A stretch of DNA of 60,913 nt from Candidatus Pelagibacter communis (GTDB lineage Bacteria > Pseudomonadota > Alphaproteobacteria > Pelagibacterales > Pelagibacteraceae): assembly GCF_001180205.1 (NCBI RefSeq), contig NZ_CVSU01000021.1:1-60913 (forward strand), written 5' to 3'. The position numbers were made by a program, and so were the translations under genes. The stretch's first letter is position 1; the number at the start of each line of letters is the position of its first letter. Below are positions 1-8,804 of the stretch, piece by piece. A model generated the notes under the pieces. It saw nothing but the letters and a program-made list of their open reading frames with translations. It made no database searches and was not told the DNA's origin.

Positions 1-2235
1 TTTCCAGATGATGAATTAGAAATTATTAATAATGAAGGTAATCAAATTTGTGAAATCATTTGTTTTAATAAGGATGGTAAATCTGATGTTGGAATTTTAA
101 ATTTAAAATCAAACAATGAAAAAAATTTCATTAGAAATATTCTTAATGGTAAAGATGAAACAATATTAGCGACAAATCATCAATTAAAAAAAAGAAACTT
201 AAATATTTCAGATTCAAAATCTTCAATTATATTTGATCCAGATTCTAAAGCAGGAGAAAGTATCAAATTTAAATCAAAAGATAAGTGTTATGCTATTTTT
301 GCAGCACCTGGTGAGGATATGGATGTCACAAATCAAAATCCTCCAACTGATTTAACAATTTTTATTAAAAGATCTAAAATCGTTAATGATAAAGAATTAA
401 ATGTAATACCAGATCCAGTCTTTGAACCTTTGTATGAAGAAAATATAAATAAAGAAACTTCTATATCATACCAAGTAAAAGAAGGTGATTATATTCAAGT
501 AATCAGTCCAACTGGAAGACAGTGTTCTGACTTCGTAGCATTTGATACAAGAAAATTAGAAAAAGGAATTGAAAAAGGATTGGACTGGCAAACTACAAGA
601 ACATTTATGGGCAATACTTTTCCTGGACCTGGATTGCATTCAAAATTTTATGATACAGACCATGAGCCTCTCGTTGAGGTTATAAGAGATACAGTGGGAA
701 AACATGATACTTTTAACCTAGCATGTACTTCAAAATATTATGAAGACGCAGGATATTTTGGTCACCCAAACTGTTCAGATAATTTGACTGAAAGCATGTC
801 AAAATTTGGAGTACAAAAACAAAAAGGTTGGCATGCGATTAACCTTTTTTTTAATACTTCTGCTGCAGGTTTAAATTCTGTGATATCCGATGAGTCATAT
901 TCTAGACCAGGAGATTATGTAATGTTTAGAGCTTTAAAAGATTTAACAATTGGAACTACAGCTTGTCCTAGTGATATTGATGCATGTAATTCGTGGAATC
1001 CTACAGATATTTTTGTTAGAACTTATGATAAAAATAAAGAATTTAGTAAATCATTTGCTTTTCGAATGAAAACAGACTCAGAAAAAAAATTAACTAGAAA
1101 TTCTGGATTTTACGAAAGAACTTCAAAACTTACTAGAAACTTTGTTGATGCAAGAGGTTTTTGGTTACCAAATGATTATACCAAACATGGTTTAGTTAAT
1201 GAATATAATGCTTGCAGAAACGATGCTGTATTAATTGATCTATCATCACTAAGAAAATTTGAAATAATAGGTCCTGATGCAGAGGAGTTAATGAACTACA
1301 CACTTACAAGAAATATAAAAAAACTTTCTGTTGGACAGGTGGTTTATTCTGCAATGTGTTATGAAAATGGAATGATGTTTGACGATGGAACTCTCCTAAG
1401 ATTAAGCGAAACAGGTTTTAGATGGATTTGTGGTGATGAATATGCTGGAGAATGGTTAAAAGAAATTGCTAAGAAAAAAAATTTCAATGCCAATGTTAAA
1501 AATTCTACAGATCAAATAAGCAACGTTTCTTTACAAGGACCGAAAAGTAGAGAAATTTTAAAAAAAATTATTTTTACACCACCCACACAACCATCGATCG
1601 ATGAATTAGGATGGTTTAGGTTTACCATTTGCAGAATAGAAGAATTACAAGGAATTCCTTTAATTGTTTCAAGAACTGGTTATACCGGAGAATTGGGTTA
1701 TGAAATATGGTGTCATCCAAAACATGCTCCTGAAGTTTGGGATAAATTAATGGAAGCTGGAAAAGATGATGGCTTGATACCAGCTGGATTTGCTGCATTA
1801 GACAAACTTAGAATTGAAGCAGGGTTAATTTTATTTGGAAATGAATTTGATGGACAACAAGATCCTTTTGAAGCTGGCATCGGCTTTGCAGTGCCTTTAA
1901 AAACTAAAGAAGAGGATTTTATTGGTAAAGAAGAATTAATTAAAAGAAAAGCCAATCCACAAAAAAAACTTGTTGGTTTAGAACTTGTAGGAAAAGAAAT
2001 TGCAGGCCATGGAGACTGTGTGCATGTAGGGAGATCACAAGTAGGTATTGTTACTAGCGGATGTTTATCATCAACCTTAAATAAAAATGTTGCTCTGTGT
2101 AGAATTGATTTACAGTATTCAGAAATAGGTACAGAAGTAGAGGTAGGAAAAATAGATGGACACCAAAAACGAATTAGTGCAAAGGTGGTTGGGTTTCCAT
2201 TCTATGACCCAACAAAATCAAGGGTTAGAGCATAA
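1..2235 (+). CDS. tdm: Trimethylamine N-oxide demethylase (DUF1989 + GcvT-like), 5' end outside the window
   Basis: The reading frame is open from base 1, so the ATG at 319 is internal and the true start lies upstream. The window holds 744 residues. The N-terminal half is a DUF1989 domain: Cys-rich motifs GHPNCSDN (near 768-791) and CPSDIDACNSWNPTD (from 964). The last ~360 residues are a GcvT-type tetrahydrofolate-binding domain (GFAALDKLRIEAG, then FEAGIGFAVP and FIGKEEL). This two-domain order is that of TMAO demethylase, which converts TMAO to dimethylamine and formaldehyde using Zn in the DUF1989 part and passes the C1 unit to folate. Downstream C1-nitrogen genes (GS-family ligase, glxBCD, amt) fit that role. 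A plain aminomethyltransferase is the alternative but would not explain the DUF1989 half. Confidence 0.82.
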   Translation, partial: FPDDELEIINNEGNQICEIICFNKDGKSDVGILNLKSNNEKNFIRNILNGKDETILATNHQLKKRNLNISDSKSSIIFDPDSKAGESIKFKSKDKCYAIFAAPGEDMDVTNQNPPTDLTIFIKRSKIVNDKELNVIPDPVFEPLYEENINKETSISYQVKEGDYIQVISPTGRQCSDFVAFDTRKLEKGIEKGLDWQTTRTFMGNTFPGPGLHSKFYDTDHEPLVEVIRDTVGKHDTFNLACTSKYYEDAGYFGHPNCSDNLTESMSKFGVQKQKGWHAINLFFNTSAAGLNSVISDESYSRPGDYVMFRALKDLTIGTTACPSDIDACNSWNPTDIFVRTYDKNKEFSKSFAFRMKTDSEKKLTRNSGFYERTSKLTRNFVDARGFWLPNDYTKHGLVNEYNACRNDAVLIDLSSLRKFEIIGPDAEELMNYTLTRNIKKLSVGQVVYSAMCYENGMMFDDGTLLRLSETGFRWICGDEYAGEWLKEIAKKKNFNANVKNSTDQISNVSLQGPKSREILKKIIFTPPTQPSIDELGWFRFTICRIEELQGIPLIVSRTGYTGELGYEIWCHPKHAPEVWDKLMEAGKDDGLIPAGFAALDKLRIEAGLILFGNEFDGQQDPFEAGIGFAVPLKTKEEDFIGKEELIKRKANPQKKLVGLELVGKEIAGHGDCVHVGRSQVGIVTSGCLSSTLNKNVALCRIDLQYSEIGTEVEVGKIDGHQKRISAKVVGFPFYDPTKSRVRA

Positions 2236-2290
2236 AGAAAAATAATGCCCAAAGAAAAAAAAAACACTATTAGATTTTTGGGAAGATCAA

Positions 2291-2596
2291 ATGAGACAAT
2301 CTCATACATCAAGCAATTACTTTTTTAGAAAATCACCATCGCACTATCATATGATGTTGCTGGTAATGTCTGCATATAAAGAAGGTAAAAAATTATCGGT
2401 AGAGGAATTAAAAACGAAATTATTCAAGACTTCTAGACCTAAATCAGCTTTAATAATTACAGAAGCTTGTGAAAAAGGATTCTTTAGACTTGAAAAAACT
2501 TCAACTGATCAGCGAATTAAAAATATAATGCCTAGCGAGTCTTTTATTCAAGAATTCGACGATTATTTGCTTACTTTAAAAAACATAAGTTATTAG
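2291..2596 (+). CDS. Small winged-helix (MarR-like) putative regulator
   Basis: A 101-residue protein lies 55 nt after tdm. The middle (KKLSVEELKTKLF, SALIITEACEKGFFRL) and the segment STDQRIKNI followed by a C-terminal helix resemble the recognition helix and wing of short MarR-type regulators, so it may control this cluster; that is inference. The ATG at 2291 has GGAAG six bases upstream. However, the same frame stays open back to 2246, and an ATG at 2245, nine bases after the tdm stop, joins it if one A is removed from the ten-A run at 2255-2264. The natural N-terminus could therefore begin MPKEKKTLLDFWEDQ. The product could also be a non-DNA-binding small protein. Confidence 0.6.
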   Translation: MRQSHTSSNYFFRKSPSHYHMMLLVMSAYKEGKKLSVEELKTKLFKTSRPKSALIITEACEKGFFRLEKTSTDQRIKNIMPSESFIQEFDDYLLTLKNISY

Positions 2597-2697
2597 CCAA
2601 ATTTTTAAATAAATTCGAAGTATCTATTTTTTATATATAATTTTTAGTTCTATAAAAAATTATATTAATTACCCCTACCAAAAAATAATGTTTTGGC

Positions 2698-4026
2698 ATG
2701 ACGACATTACCTTCGAAAGCAAAAGTAGTTATCATCGGTGGTGGAATTCACGGACTAAGTACTGCATGGAAACTTTCTGAAACATATAAAAATCCTGGTG
2801 ACATAATTGTATTAGAAAAAAAAGATACTGCAGCAGGTGCAAGCGGAATTGCTTGTGGTGTTGTAAGAAATAATTATTTCCAACCAGCAATGAGAGAGTT
2901 AATGGCTCACTCAGTTTCAGTTTGGGAGAGTGATCCTAAAGCATTTAAATATAATCCAGTAGGTTATTTACAAATTTCGCCTGAAGTAATGCATGAAGAT
3001 GTTGCAAGTATTTATGAGCAACAAAAAGCGATCGGGTACGAGTCAGTTTTTATTGAAGGTGAAAAAGATTGTTCAAATTATATGAAAGGTATTTTTGATG
3101 ATTGGCAAGCACAAGGGATCACTTCAATACTTCATGAAAAAAAAGGTGGATACGCATTTAACAAAGATTCAATTAAAGCACTTGAAAATAAATCTACATC
3201 AAATGGTGTACAGGTTATGAAAGGTGTAAAAGTAACAGGATTTAAAAGAGGAAGTAACAGTCAAGCTGTTACAGGAGTAGAGACAGACAAAGGTACAATT
3301 GAGTGTGAACAGGTTGTTATCGGCGCAGGTCCATGGGCGAGAGATTTTTGGAATATGTTAGAGTTACCTAAAACGGCTAACATAAAAGGTAAAGACGGTA
3401 AAATGCATGTGACGGATATGTGGACTTACTGGATGTTACAAGAGGGTGTTATTGGCGTTGAGCCAGATTTTCTAAAAACAAATGACGGAAAACAACCTCC
3501 TGTGGTTCATGTAGACTCGACTGCTCCATTATATTCAGACAAAACTAAAAAATTATTAACAGATAAAATTTGGGGAATTTATTACAAACCTGATATTGAA
3601 GGTTTGGGTGTACAAGGAGGAACTTCTCCTTACATAGTTAAAAAACATTTTGATGAAGTAAATGTTGATCCTTATGGAATTGAGTCACCTGAATATCAAA
3701 CAACAGACGCATTTAGTGAAATGTGGTGTTCAGCTTTAGCGCATTGTCAAAAAAGATTTGAAGGTAAATCAGATTTATATAGAAAAGGACCATCGGGTGG
3801 ACTCGGATGTATGACACCAGACTCGTTTCCAATCTTTGATAGATTTTTTGAAAACGTTTACATGATTGCAGATGCCAATCATGGTTATAAAATGATTGGG
3901 GTCGGAGAACTTGTTGCAAAAGAAATTCTTGGTACTGAAAGTGATTTATTAAAACCATTTAGATTCAACCGTTACGAGAAGGGTGAACTTCACCCTACTT
4001 CGAACAGTCCGTTTCCTTGGAGCTAG
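2698..4026 (+). CDS. FAD-dependent oxidoreductase, DAO family (sarcosine oxidase beta / MgdA-like)
   Basis: This 442-residue protein begins with a Rossmann dinucleotide-binding motif (VVIIGGGIHGLSTAWKL), followed by the acidic strand end IIVLEKK and GASGIACGVVRNN, as in D-amino-acid-oxidase-fold amine oxidases. The C-terminal segment GPSGGLGCMTPDSFPIFDR and ADANHGYKMIGVGELVAKEIL is the conserved FAD-closing region. Family members oxidise N-methyl amines such as sarcosine, dimethylglycine or N-methylglutamate. Placement between tdm and the N-methylglutamate-synthase-like genes suggests oxidation of an N-methyl amino acid, probably N-methylglutamate. The canonical multi-subunit partners (SoxA, SoxD, SoxG or MgdB-D) are absent here, so the exact substrate is unproven. 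The start lacks a clear Shine-Dalgarno sequence. Confidence 0.75.
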   Translation: MTTLPSKAKVVIIGGGIHGLSTAWKLSETYKNPGDIIVLEKKDTAAGASGIACGVVRNNYFQPAMRELMAHSVSVWESDPKAFKYNPVGYLQISPEVMHEDVASIYEQQKAIGYESVFIEGEKDCSNYMKGIFDDWQAQGITSILHEKKGGYAFNKDSIKALENKSTSNGVQVMKGVKVTGFKRGSNSQAVTGVETDKGTIECEQVVIGAGPWARDFWNMLELPKTANIKGKDGKMHVTDMWTYWMLQEGVIGVEPDFLKTNDGKQPPVVHVDSTAPLYSDKTKKLLTDKIWGIYYKPDIEGLGVQGGTSPYIVKKHFDEVNVDPYGIESPEYQTTDAFSEMWCSALAHCQKRFEGKSDLYRKGPSGGLGCMTPDSFPIFDRFFENVYMIADANHGYKMIGVGELVAKEILGTESDLLKPFRFNRYEKGELHPTSNSPFPWS

Positions 4027-4095
4027 ACTCTAAGCCTAGACACAAATAAATTTTTCAGCTACGTTTGAATAAATTAAATTCATTGAGGGGTGAAA

Positions 4096-5565
4096 ATGAC
4101 AGATCTAGAGAAACACGTTAACCAGCCAGGTAGAGCGAAATTAGTTAAAAAAGTTAGAGAAAAAATTAATGAACTTGGCATCACTTATATTTATTATCAA
4201 TTCATTTCTGTAACAGGTAGAGTTGTTGGTAAAGGTATACCAGCAGATCACTGGGAAAGAACAGCTGAAAAAGGATTTCAATTAGTTTACGGTGCTACAG
4301 CAAACTTGTTCTTAGATCGTCATAATAATTACATTGGATATGGACCAGAGGCTATGGAGCTTGTTGGAATACCTGATCCTGAAACTTTTGTTCAATTACC
4401 ATGGGATAAAAGAGTTGGAAGAGTATTTGTAACTTGTTTTAGAAACAGAGAAGAAAGAAAAAATCCAGGCGGTCATTTAACTTCAGACTGCAGGGGAAAT
4501 CTAAGAATTTTCATGGATGAATTTAAGAAAAAACATGGTCTAGAATTAAGAGTTGGTACTGAGCCTGAAATGATGTGGTTAACAAAAAATGAGGATGGAA
4601 CACCTACAGGTAAAGGTTTTTCTAAACCATTCTGTTATCACATTGATCAATTTGAGTCATTAAGACCAGTGTTTATGAAGGTTATTGAGTACGCAAAAGC
4701 AATGGGTCTTGATATGATTCAAGGAGATCACGAAGATGCTCCGGGCCAATTAGAGTTAAACTGGACTTACGATAACGTTTTAAGAAATGCAGATAGATTG
4801 TCAACCTACAGACAAATTTGTGCTCAAGTAGCTAGAGAACATAATTTAATTGCTTGCTTTATGACAAAACCATTTATGGGTGTTTCTGCTAGTGGTTGTC
4901 ATACAAACATGTCTTTATGGAAAGGTGGAAAAATAAAAGTTAACAAACTTGGAAATAAAACTCTACCAGGTGTAGAAGAAGTATTTAGTTATGTTGAAGG
5001 TGGAACTAATACTTTCATGCCAGATACAAAAGATATGCAATTACCAGGTAAAATTGGTTTGCAATCAATTGCAGGTATCATGAAGCACTTACCAGCATTG
5101 ACAGCTCTTGGATCTTCAACTGTAAATTCTTATAGAAGATTATGGGATCAAGGTTTTTGGGCTCCTGTTTACGCAGACTGGGGATATCAAAATAGAACTT
5201 GTGGTTTAAGAGTTTCTGCTCCAGGAAGATTTGAATATAGATCAGTAGACTCTATGCACAATCCTTATCTATTAGGTGCTGCTTTATTAAAAGCTTGTGA
5301 TGAAGGTATAACTAAAAAAATGAAACCAGCAGCTCCAGAATCTAGAAATATTTATGAAGCTCAAAAAGCTGGTAAAGATGTAAAAAAACTTCCATTAAGT
5401 TTAGGTGAAGCTTTGGATAGGCTGGCAGAGGATGAAGTAATCAAATCTGCAATGCCAGATGAAATGTATAAAGTTTTCCATTGGTACAAAAACGATGAGT
5501 GGGAAAGATTTCTTGGTGCAACAACACAATGGGATCTGGATACTTATCTTGATTGTCTACCGTAG
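4096..5565 (+). CDS. Glutamine synthetase family ligase (GlnT / gamma-glutamylmethylamide synthetase-like)
   Basis: A 489-residue member of the glutamine synthetase fold. Metal-binding glutamates sit in GTEPEMMWL and GDHEDAPGQLELNW, the ATP/substrate loop in GCHTNMSLW, and the C-terminal APGRFEYRSVDSMHNPYLL is typical. The ATG at 4096 has GAGGGG at 4085-4090; a GTG at 4090 lies inside that ribosome-binding site and is less likely. It is followed by glxBCD, the set that together with a GS-like ligase forms the gamma-glutamylmethylamide/N-methylglutamate route. The likely reaction is therefore ATP-dependent ligation of glutamate with methylamine or ammonia. Ordinary glutamine synthesis cannot be excluded from sequence alone. 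A second GS-family gene lies at 11208-12533. Confidence 0.8.
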   Translation: MTDLEKHVNQPGRAKLVKKVREKINELGITYIYYQFISVTGRVVGKGIPADHWERTAEKGFQLVYGATANLFLDRHNNYIGYGPEAMELVGIPDPETFVQLPWDKRVGRVFVTCFRNREERKNPGGHLTSDCRGNLRIFMDEFKKKHGLELRVGTEPEMMWLTKNEDGTPTGKGFSKPFCYHIDQFESLRPVFMKVIEYAKAMGLDMIQGDHEDAPGQLELNWTYDNVLRNADRLSTYRQICAQVAREHNLIACFMTKPFMGVSASGCHTNMSLWKGGKIKVNKLGNKTLPGVEEVFSYVEGGTNTFMPDTKDMQLPGKIGLQSIAGIMKHLPALTALGSSTVNSYRRLWDQGFWAPVYADWGYQNRTCGLRVSAPGRFEYRSVDSMHNPYLLGAALLKACDEGITKKMKPAAPESRNIYEAQKAGKDVKKLPLSLGEALDRLAEDEVIKSAMPDEMYKVFHWYKNDEWERFLGATTQWDLDTYLDCLP

Positions 5566-5597
5566 GTCACAGAAATAGATAGAAAGGGTATAAATAT

Positions 5598-6542
5598 ATG
5601 TGTGGAATAGCAGGTTTAATTCATAGAGGGAAATCTTCAAATGTTGGAAGTGAATTACAAGGTATGCTTCAAGCATTAAAACATAGAGGAGAAGATTCAA
5701 CAGGTTACGCTTTATATGGCGATACCGATGGAAAAAACTTCATAATGCGTTTTAAAGTTGGAGAAAACGTTGGAGAAGGAAGTTCATCAGTTATGGAGGA
5801 TGTATCTGTTTACGATGAGAGAAAAAAAATTGTTGATGAAACTCTGGCTGAAATGGGAGCTAAAATAGTTAAAGAAGAAAGAACCCTTCCCTACTCTTTA
5901 AGATATGAAATTGATTATAATGTTAAAGATCTGTTAGAATTTTCACAACGTATAGAAAGTATTCCAGGTGTTGAAATTCTTTCTATGGGTAAATCTTTAG
6001 AAGTGATTAAAGATCTGGGAAACGCTAAAATGGTTTGTGATAGATATAGCTTAGATAAAGTTGTTGGAACACATGCTATAGGTCATGCTAGAATGGCTAC
6101 AGAGTCTGGTGTAGATATCAAATCTGCCCACCCTTTTTGGGGATATCCATTTAGTGATGTATCTGTAGTTCATAATGGACAATTAACTAACTACTGGAAT
6201 AACAGAAGAGTTCTAGAAAACAAAGGCATGAGATTTATGTCAGAGTGTGACTCGGAATTAATTGCAGTTTACCTTGCTGAAAAAATGAGAGACGGTGCAA
6301 CTTTAGAAGAAGGAATGAAAGCATCTTTAACTGGTTTAGATGGTGTTTTTACTTACTTTGTTGCTACAAAAGACTCATTAGGTATGGCTAAAGATACTAT
6401 GGCTGCAAAACCATTGGTGTTATATGAGTCTGATGATTTGGTTGCTATGGGATCTGAAGAAATTGCAATTAGATCTGTATTACCACAAGAAATTGATACA
6501 TATGATCCGTTTGATGGGGAGGTGAAAGTATGGCAAATCTAA
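5598..6542 (+). CDS. glxB: Class II glutamine amidotransferase subunit (GlxB / MgsA-like)
   Basis: The protein (314 residues) starts MCGIAGLIHRG, so Cys2 becomes the N-terminal nucleophile of an Ntn-type glutamine amidotransferase after Met removal. LKHRGEDSTGYALYG, TESGVDIKSAHPFWG and VVHNGQLTNY are the substrate-binding strands. AGAAAGGG precedes the start. It corresponds to the amidotransferase subunit of glutamate-synthase-like complexes and to MgsA of N-methylglutamate synthase, where it would handle gamma-glutamylmethylamide. Its 3' end overlaps the next gene by 13 bases, implying coupled synthesis of the complex. Confidence 0.87.
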   Translation: MCGIAGLIHRGKSSNVGSELQGMLQALKHRGEDSTGYALYGDTDGKNFIMRFKVGENVGEGSSSVMEDVSVYDERKKIVDETLAEMGAKIVKEERTLPYSLRYEIDYNVKDLLEFSQRIESIPGVEILSMGKSLEVIKDLGNAKMVCDRYSLDKVVGTHAIGHARMATESGVDIKSAHPFWGYPFSDVSVVHNGQLTNYWNNRRVLENKGMRFMSECDSELIAVYLAEKMRDGATLEEGMKASLTGLDGVFTYFVATKDSLGMAKDTMAAKPLVLYESDDLVAMGSEEIAIRSVLPQEIDTYDPFDGEVKVWQI

Positions 6543-7384
6543 AAACAGTTTCAAAAAAATCAAAAGCCCAATCGATGGGTATGCATACTGAGGTTTTAAC
6601 AGGAAGAACTCAACAAAAATTCTTTAATCCTGATGAGGCAGAAAACTTTTACTATTTTGGGACATACGATGTAGATTTTAATAAAAGAACAGAACTTGAT
6701 GTTAAAGACATGACAGCGCCTGAGGCTAATAAAGAAATCGATAACTTAATGAGCCAAGGATATGGAACAATAGTAATAAAAAACCCACAAGGTAAACACA
6801 GTCTTGGAGTTGGTATTTTAAATAAACTAAATTTAATTTTTGAAGGAAGTTTAGGGTACTTTGGAATGGGTTCTTGTGATGGTCCAATAGTTAGAATTAA
6901 TGGAAGAGTTGGATGGTCATGTGCAGAAAATTTAATGGCTGGTAAAGTAGTGATCGAAAAAAATGCTGGTTCTTGTTTTGGTGCGGCAATTAGAGGTGGA
7001 GATTTAATTTGCAAAGGTAGTGTTGGTGCCAGAACTGGTATTGATATGAAAGGTGGAACTATAATAATTGGTGGTGATGCTGGTGCCTTTACTGGTTTTA
7101 TGATGCAAAGAGGAAGAATAATTATTCTTGGTGACGTAGGAATAAACTTAGGTGACTCGATGTATGATGGGACAATTTTCGTAGGTGGAGAAATTGGATC
7201 ATATGGTAGTGATGCAGTAGACGCTGAATTAACTAAAAGTGATCAAGATTGGCTAAAAAGAAAATTAAAAGTTGCTGAGATTGGTGAAAATTTTGACGTT
7301 AGTAAAATGAAAAAAATTGTAGCTGGTAAAAAACTTTGGAATTATGACAATTTGGAACCTACAGAGAAGAAGGGAGCAATATAA
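6530..7384 (+). CDS. glxC: GXGXG-motif subunit of glutamate-synthase-like complex (GlxC / MgsB)
   Basis: This 284-residue protein carries the right-handed beta-helix GXGXG domain found at the C-terminus of glutamate synthase large subunits. Glycine-rich coils recur from about residue 100 to 240 (GSLGYFGMGSCDG, GSCFGAAIRGGDL, GGDAGAFTGFMMQRG, GDVGINLGDSMYDG). GGGGAGG precedes the ATG inside the end of glxB. The stop overlaps the next start as TAATG. It is the structural subunit of the GlxBCD/MgsABC enzyme. The ~40-residue basic N-terminal leader before the domain is unassigned. Confidence 0.85.
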   Translation: MANLKTVSKKSKAQSMGMHTEVLTGRTQQKFFNPDEAENFYYFGTYDVDFNKRTELDVKDMTAPEANKEIDNLMSQGYGTIVIKNPQGKHSLGVGILNKLNLIFEGSLGYFGMGSCDGPIVRINGRVGWSCAENLMAGKVVIEKNAGSCFGAAIRGGDLICKGSVGARTGIDMKGGTIIIGGDAGAFTGFMMQRGRIIILGDVGINLGDSMYDGTIFVGGEIGSYGSDAVDAELTKSDQDWLKRKLKVAEIGENFDVSKMKKIVAGKKLWNYDNLEPTEKKGAI

Positions 7385-8796
7385 TGCCTAAGAAAAAATC
7401 TAAAAAAGTTAAAAAAAATGGAAAAGGTGTTGGTGGAAAAGCTGATGTCCATGCGCATGAAGAAGGTAAAAGAAATAAAAGTTTATTAGGTCATAACGCT
7501 ATCTTCACACCTGAAGTAATAGATGACATTCATATTAAATCTCAATTAGGAAGATACAGAATGCGAGGAATGGCATTAATGAAAAAAATTCCTACTTTCG
7601 ATGATTTAGTTTTCTTACCTGGAACACTAACTAGATTTGTAATCGAAGGTTACAGAGAAAAATGTGAGACGAAAACTGTTATTGGACCAAGATGTGAAAA
7701 TCCAATTGAGTTAGATATTCCAGTTTATATTACGGGAATGAGTTTTGGTGCGCTTTCTTATGAAGCAAAAACTGCTTTAGCAAGAGGAGCAACTATGGCA
7801 GGTAGTGCTACATGTTCTGGTGAAGGTGGAATGATACCTGATGAAAGAAGATACTCTGAAAAATGGTACTATCAATGTATTCAATCGAGATATGGTTTTA
7901 ATCCTCATCATGCACAATTAGCAGACGGTATTGAAGTGTTTATTGGACAAGGTCAAAAAGTTGGAATGGGAGGACATTTAATGGGTCAAAAAGTTACTGA
8001 CCAAGTTGCTGAGATGAGATCACTACCATCTGGTATTGACCAAAGATCTCCAGCGAGACACCCTGACTGGTTAGGACCAGATGATTTAGCTTTAAAAGTA
8101 GAAGAGCTAAGACAATTAACAAAAAATAAAGTGCCAATTCAATTAAAGTTAGGCGCATCTAAAGTTTATGACGATGTGCGTATGGCTGCAAAATGTGATC
8201 CTGACTCTATTTACTTAGATGGAATGGAAGGTTCTACTGGAGCTGGCCCACATATCGCTGCTGCAAACACTGGTATTCCAGGTATAGCTGCAATCAGAGA
8301 AGCAAGAAGAGCAATCGATGATGTCGGAAAAACTGGAAAAGTAACATTAATTTATGCTGGTGGTGTAAGAGATGGTGCTGATATGGCAAAAGCTTTAGCT
8401 CTTGGAGCTGATGCAATAGCTATTGGTACAGGGTCTATGATTGCATTAAATTGTAACAAAGACATCCCAGAAGCAAATTTTGAAAAAGAAATGGGAGTAA
8501 AAGCAGGTGAATGTTATCACTGTCATACTGGAAGATGTCCAGTTGGTGTTGCAACACAAGATCCTAAGCTTAGAGCTAGATTAAATCCTGATGATGCTGC
8601 GCTAAGAGTTTACAATTATCTTCACTCAATGACTTTAGAAGCTCAGTTGTTAGCAAGAGCTTGTGGAAAAACAAATATCCATTCTCTAGAACCTGAAGAT
8701 TTAGCTGCTTTAACATCAGAAGCATCAGCTTTAGCAAAAGTTCCATTAGCTGGAACTAACTACACAGTTGGTGTTGATAACTACCACAAAATATAG
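7384..8796 (+). CDS. glxD: FMN/Fe-S glutamate-synthase-like subunit (GlxD / MgsC)
   Basis: This 470-residue subunit has the FMN-binding TIM barrel of glutamate synthase. TGMSFGALSYEAKTALARGA, LKLGASKVYDD, DGMEGSTGAGPH and YAGGVRDGADMAKALALGAD are barrel and flavin motifs. ECYHCHTGRCPVGVATQDP supplies the Fe-S cluster cysteines. As GlxD/MgsC it should carry out the redox half of N-methylglutamate (or glutamate) formation with GlxB and GlxC. The N-terminus (MPKKKSKKVKKNGKG, ~35 residues before the conserved part) is strongly basic and resembles the start of the next gene's product. Confidence 0.88.
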   Translation: MPKKKSKKVKKNGKGVGGKADVHAHEEGKRNKSLLGHNAIFTPEVIDDIHIKSQLGRYRMRGMALMKKIPTFDDLVFLPGTLTRFVIEGYREKCETKTVIGPRCENPIELDIPVYITGMSFGALSYEAKTALARGATMAGSATCSGEGGMIPDERRYSEKWYYQCIQSRYGFNPHHAQLADGIEVFIGQGQKVGMGGHLMGQKVTDQVAEMRSLPSGIDQRSPARHPDWLGPDDLALKVEELRQLTKNKVPIQLKLGASKVYDDVRMAAKCDPDSIYLDGMEGSTGAGPHIAAANTGIPGIAAIREARRAIDDVGKTGKVTLIYAGGVRDGADMAKALALGADAIAIGTGSMIALNCNKDIPEANFEKEMGVKAGECYHCHTGRCPVGVATQDPKLRARLNPDDAALRVYNYLHSMTLEAQLLARACGKTNIHSLEPEDLAALTSEASALAKVPLAGTNYTVGVDNYHKI

Positions 8797-8804
8797 AGGT
8801 AACT

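Noticed and set aside
6652..7014. 120-residue antisense open frame inside glxC
   Set aside because: It lies entirely opposite a well-supported GXGXG domain gene, has no ribosome-binding site and low-complexity composition.
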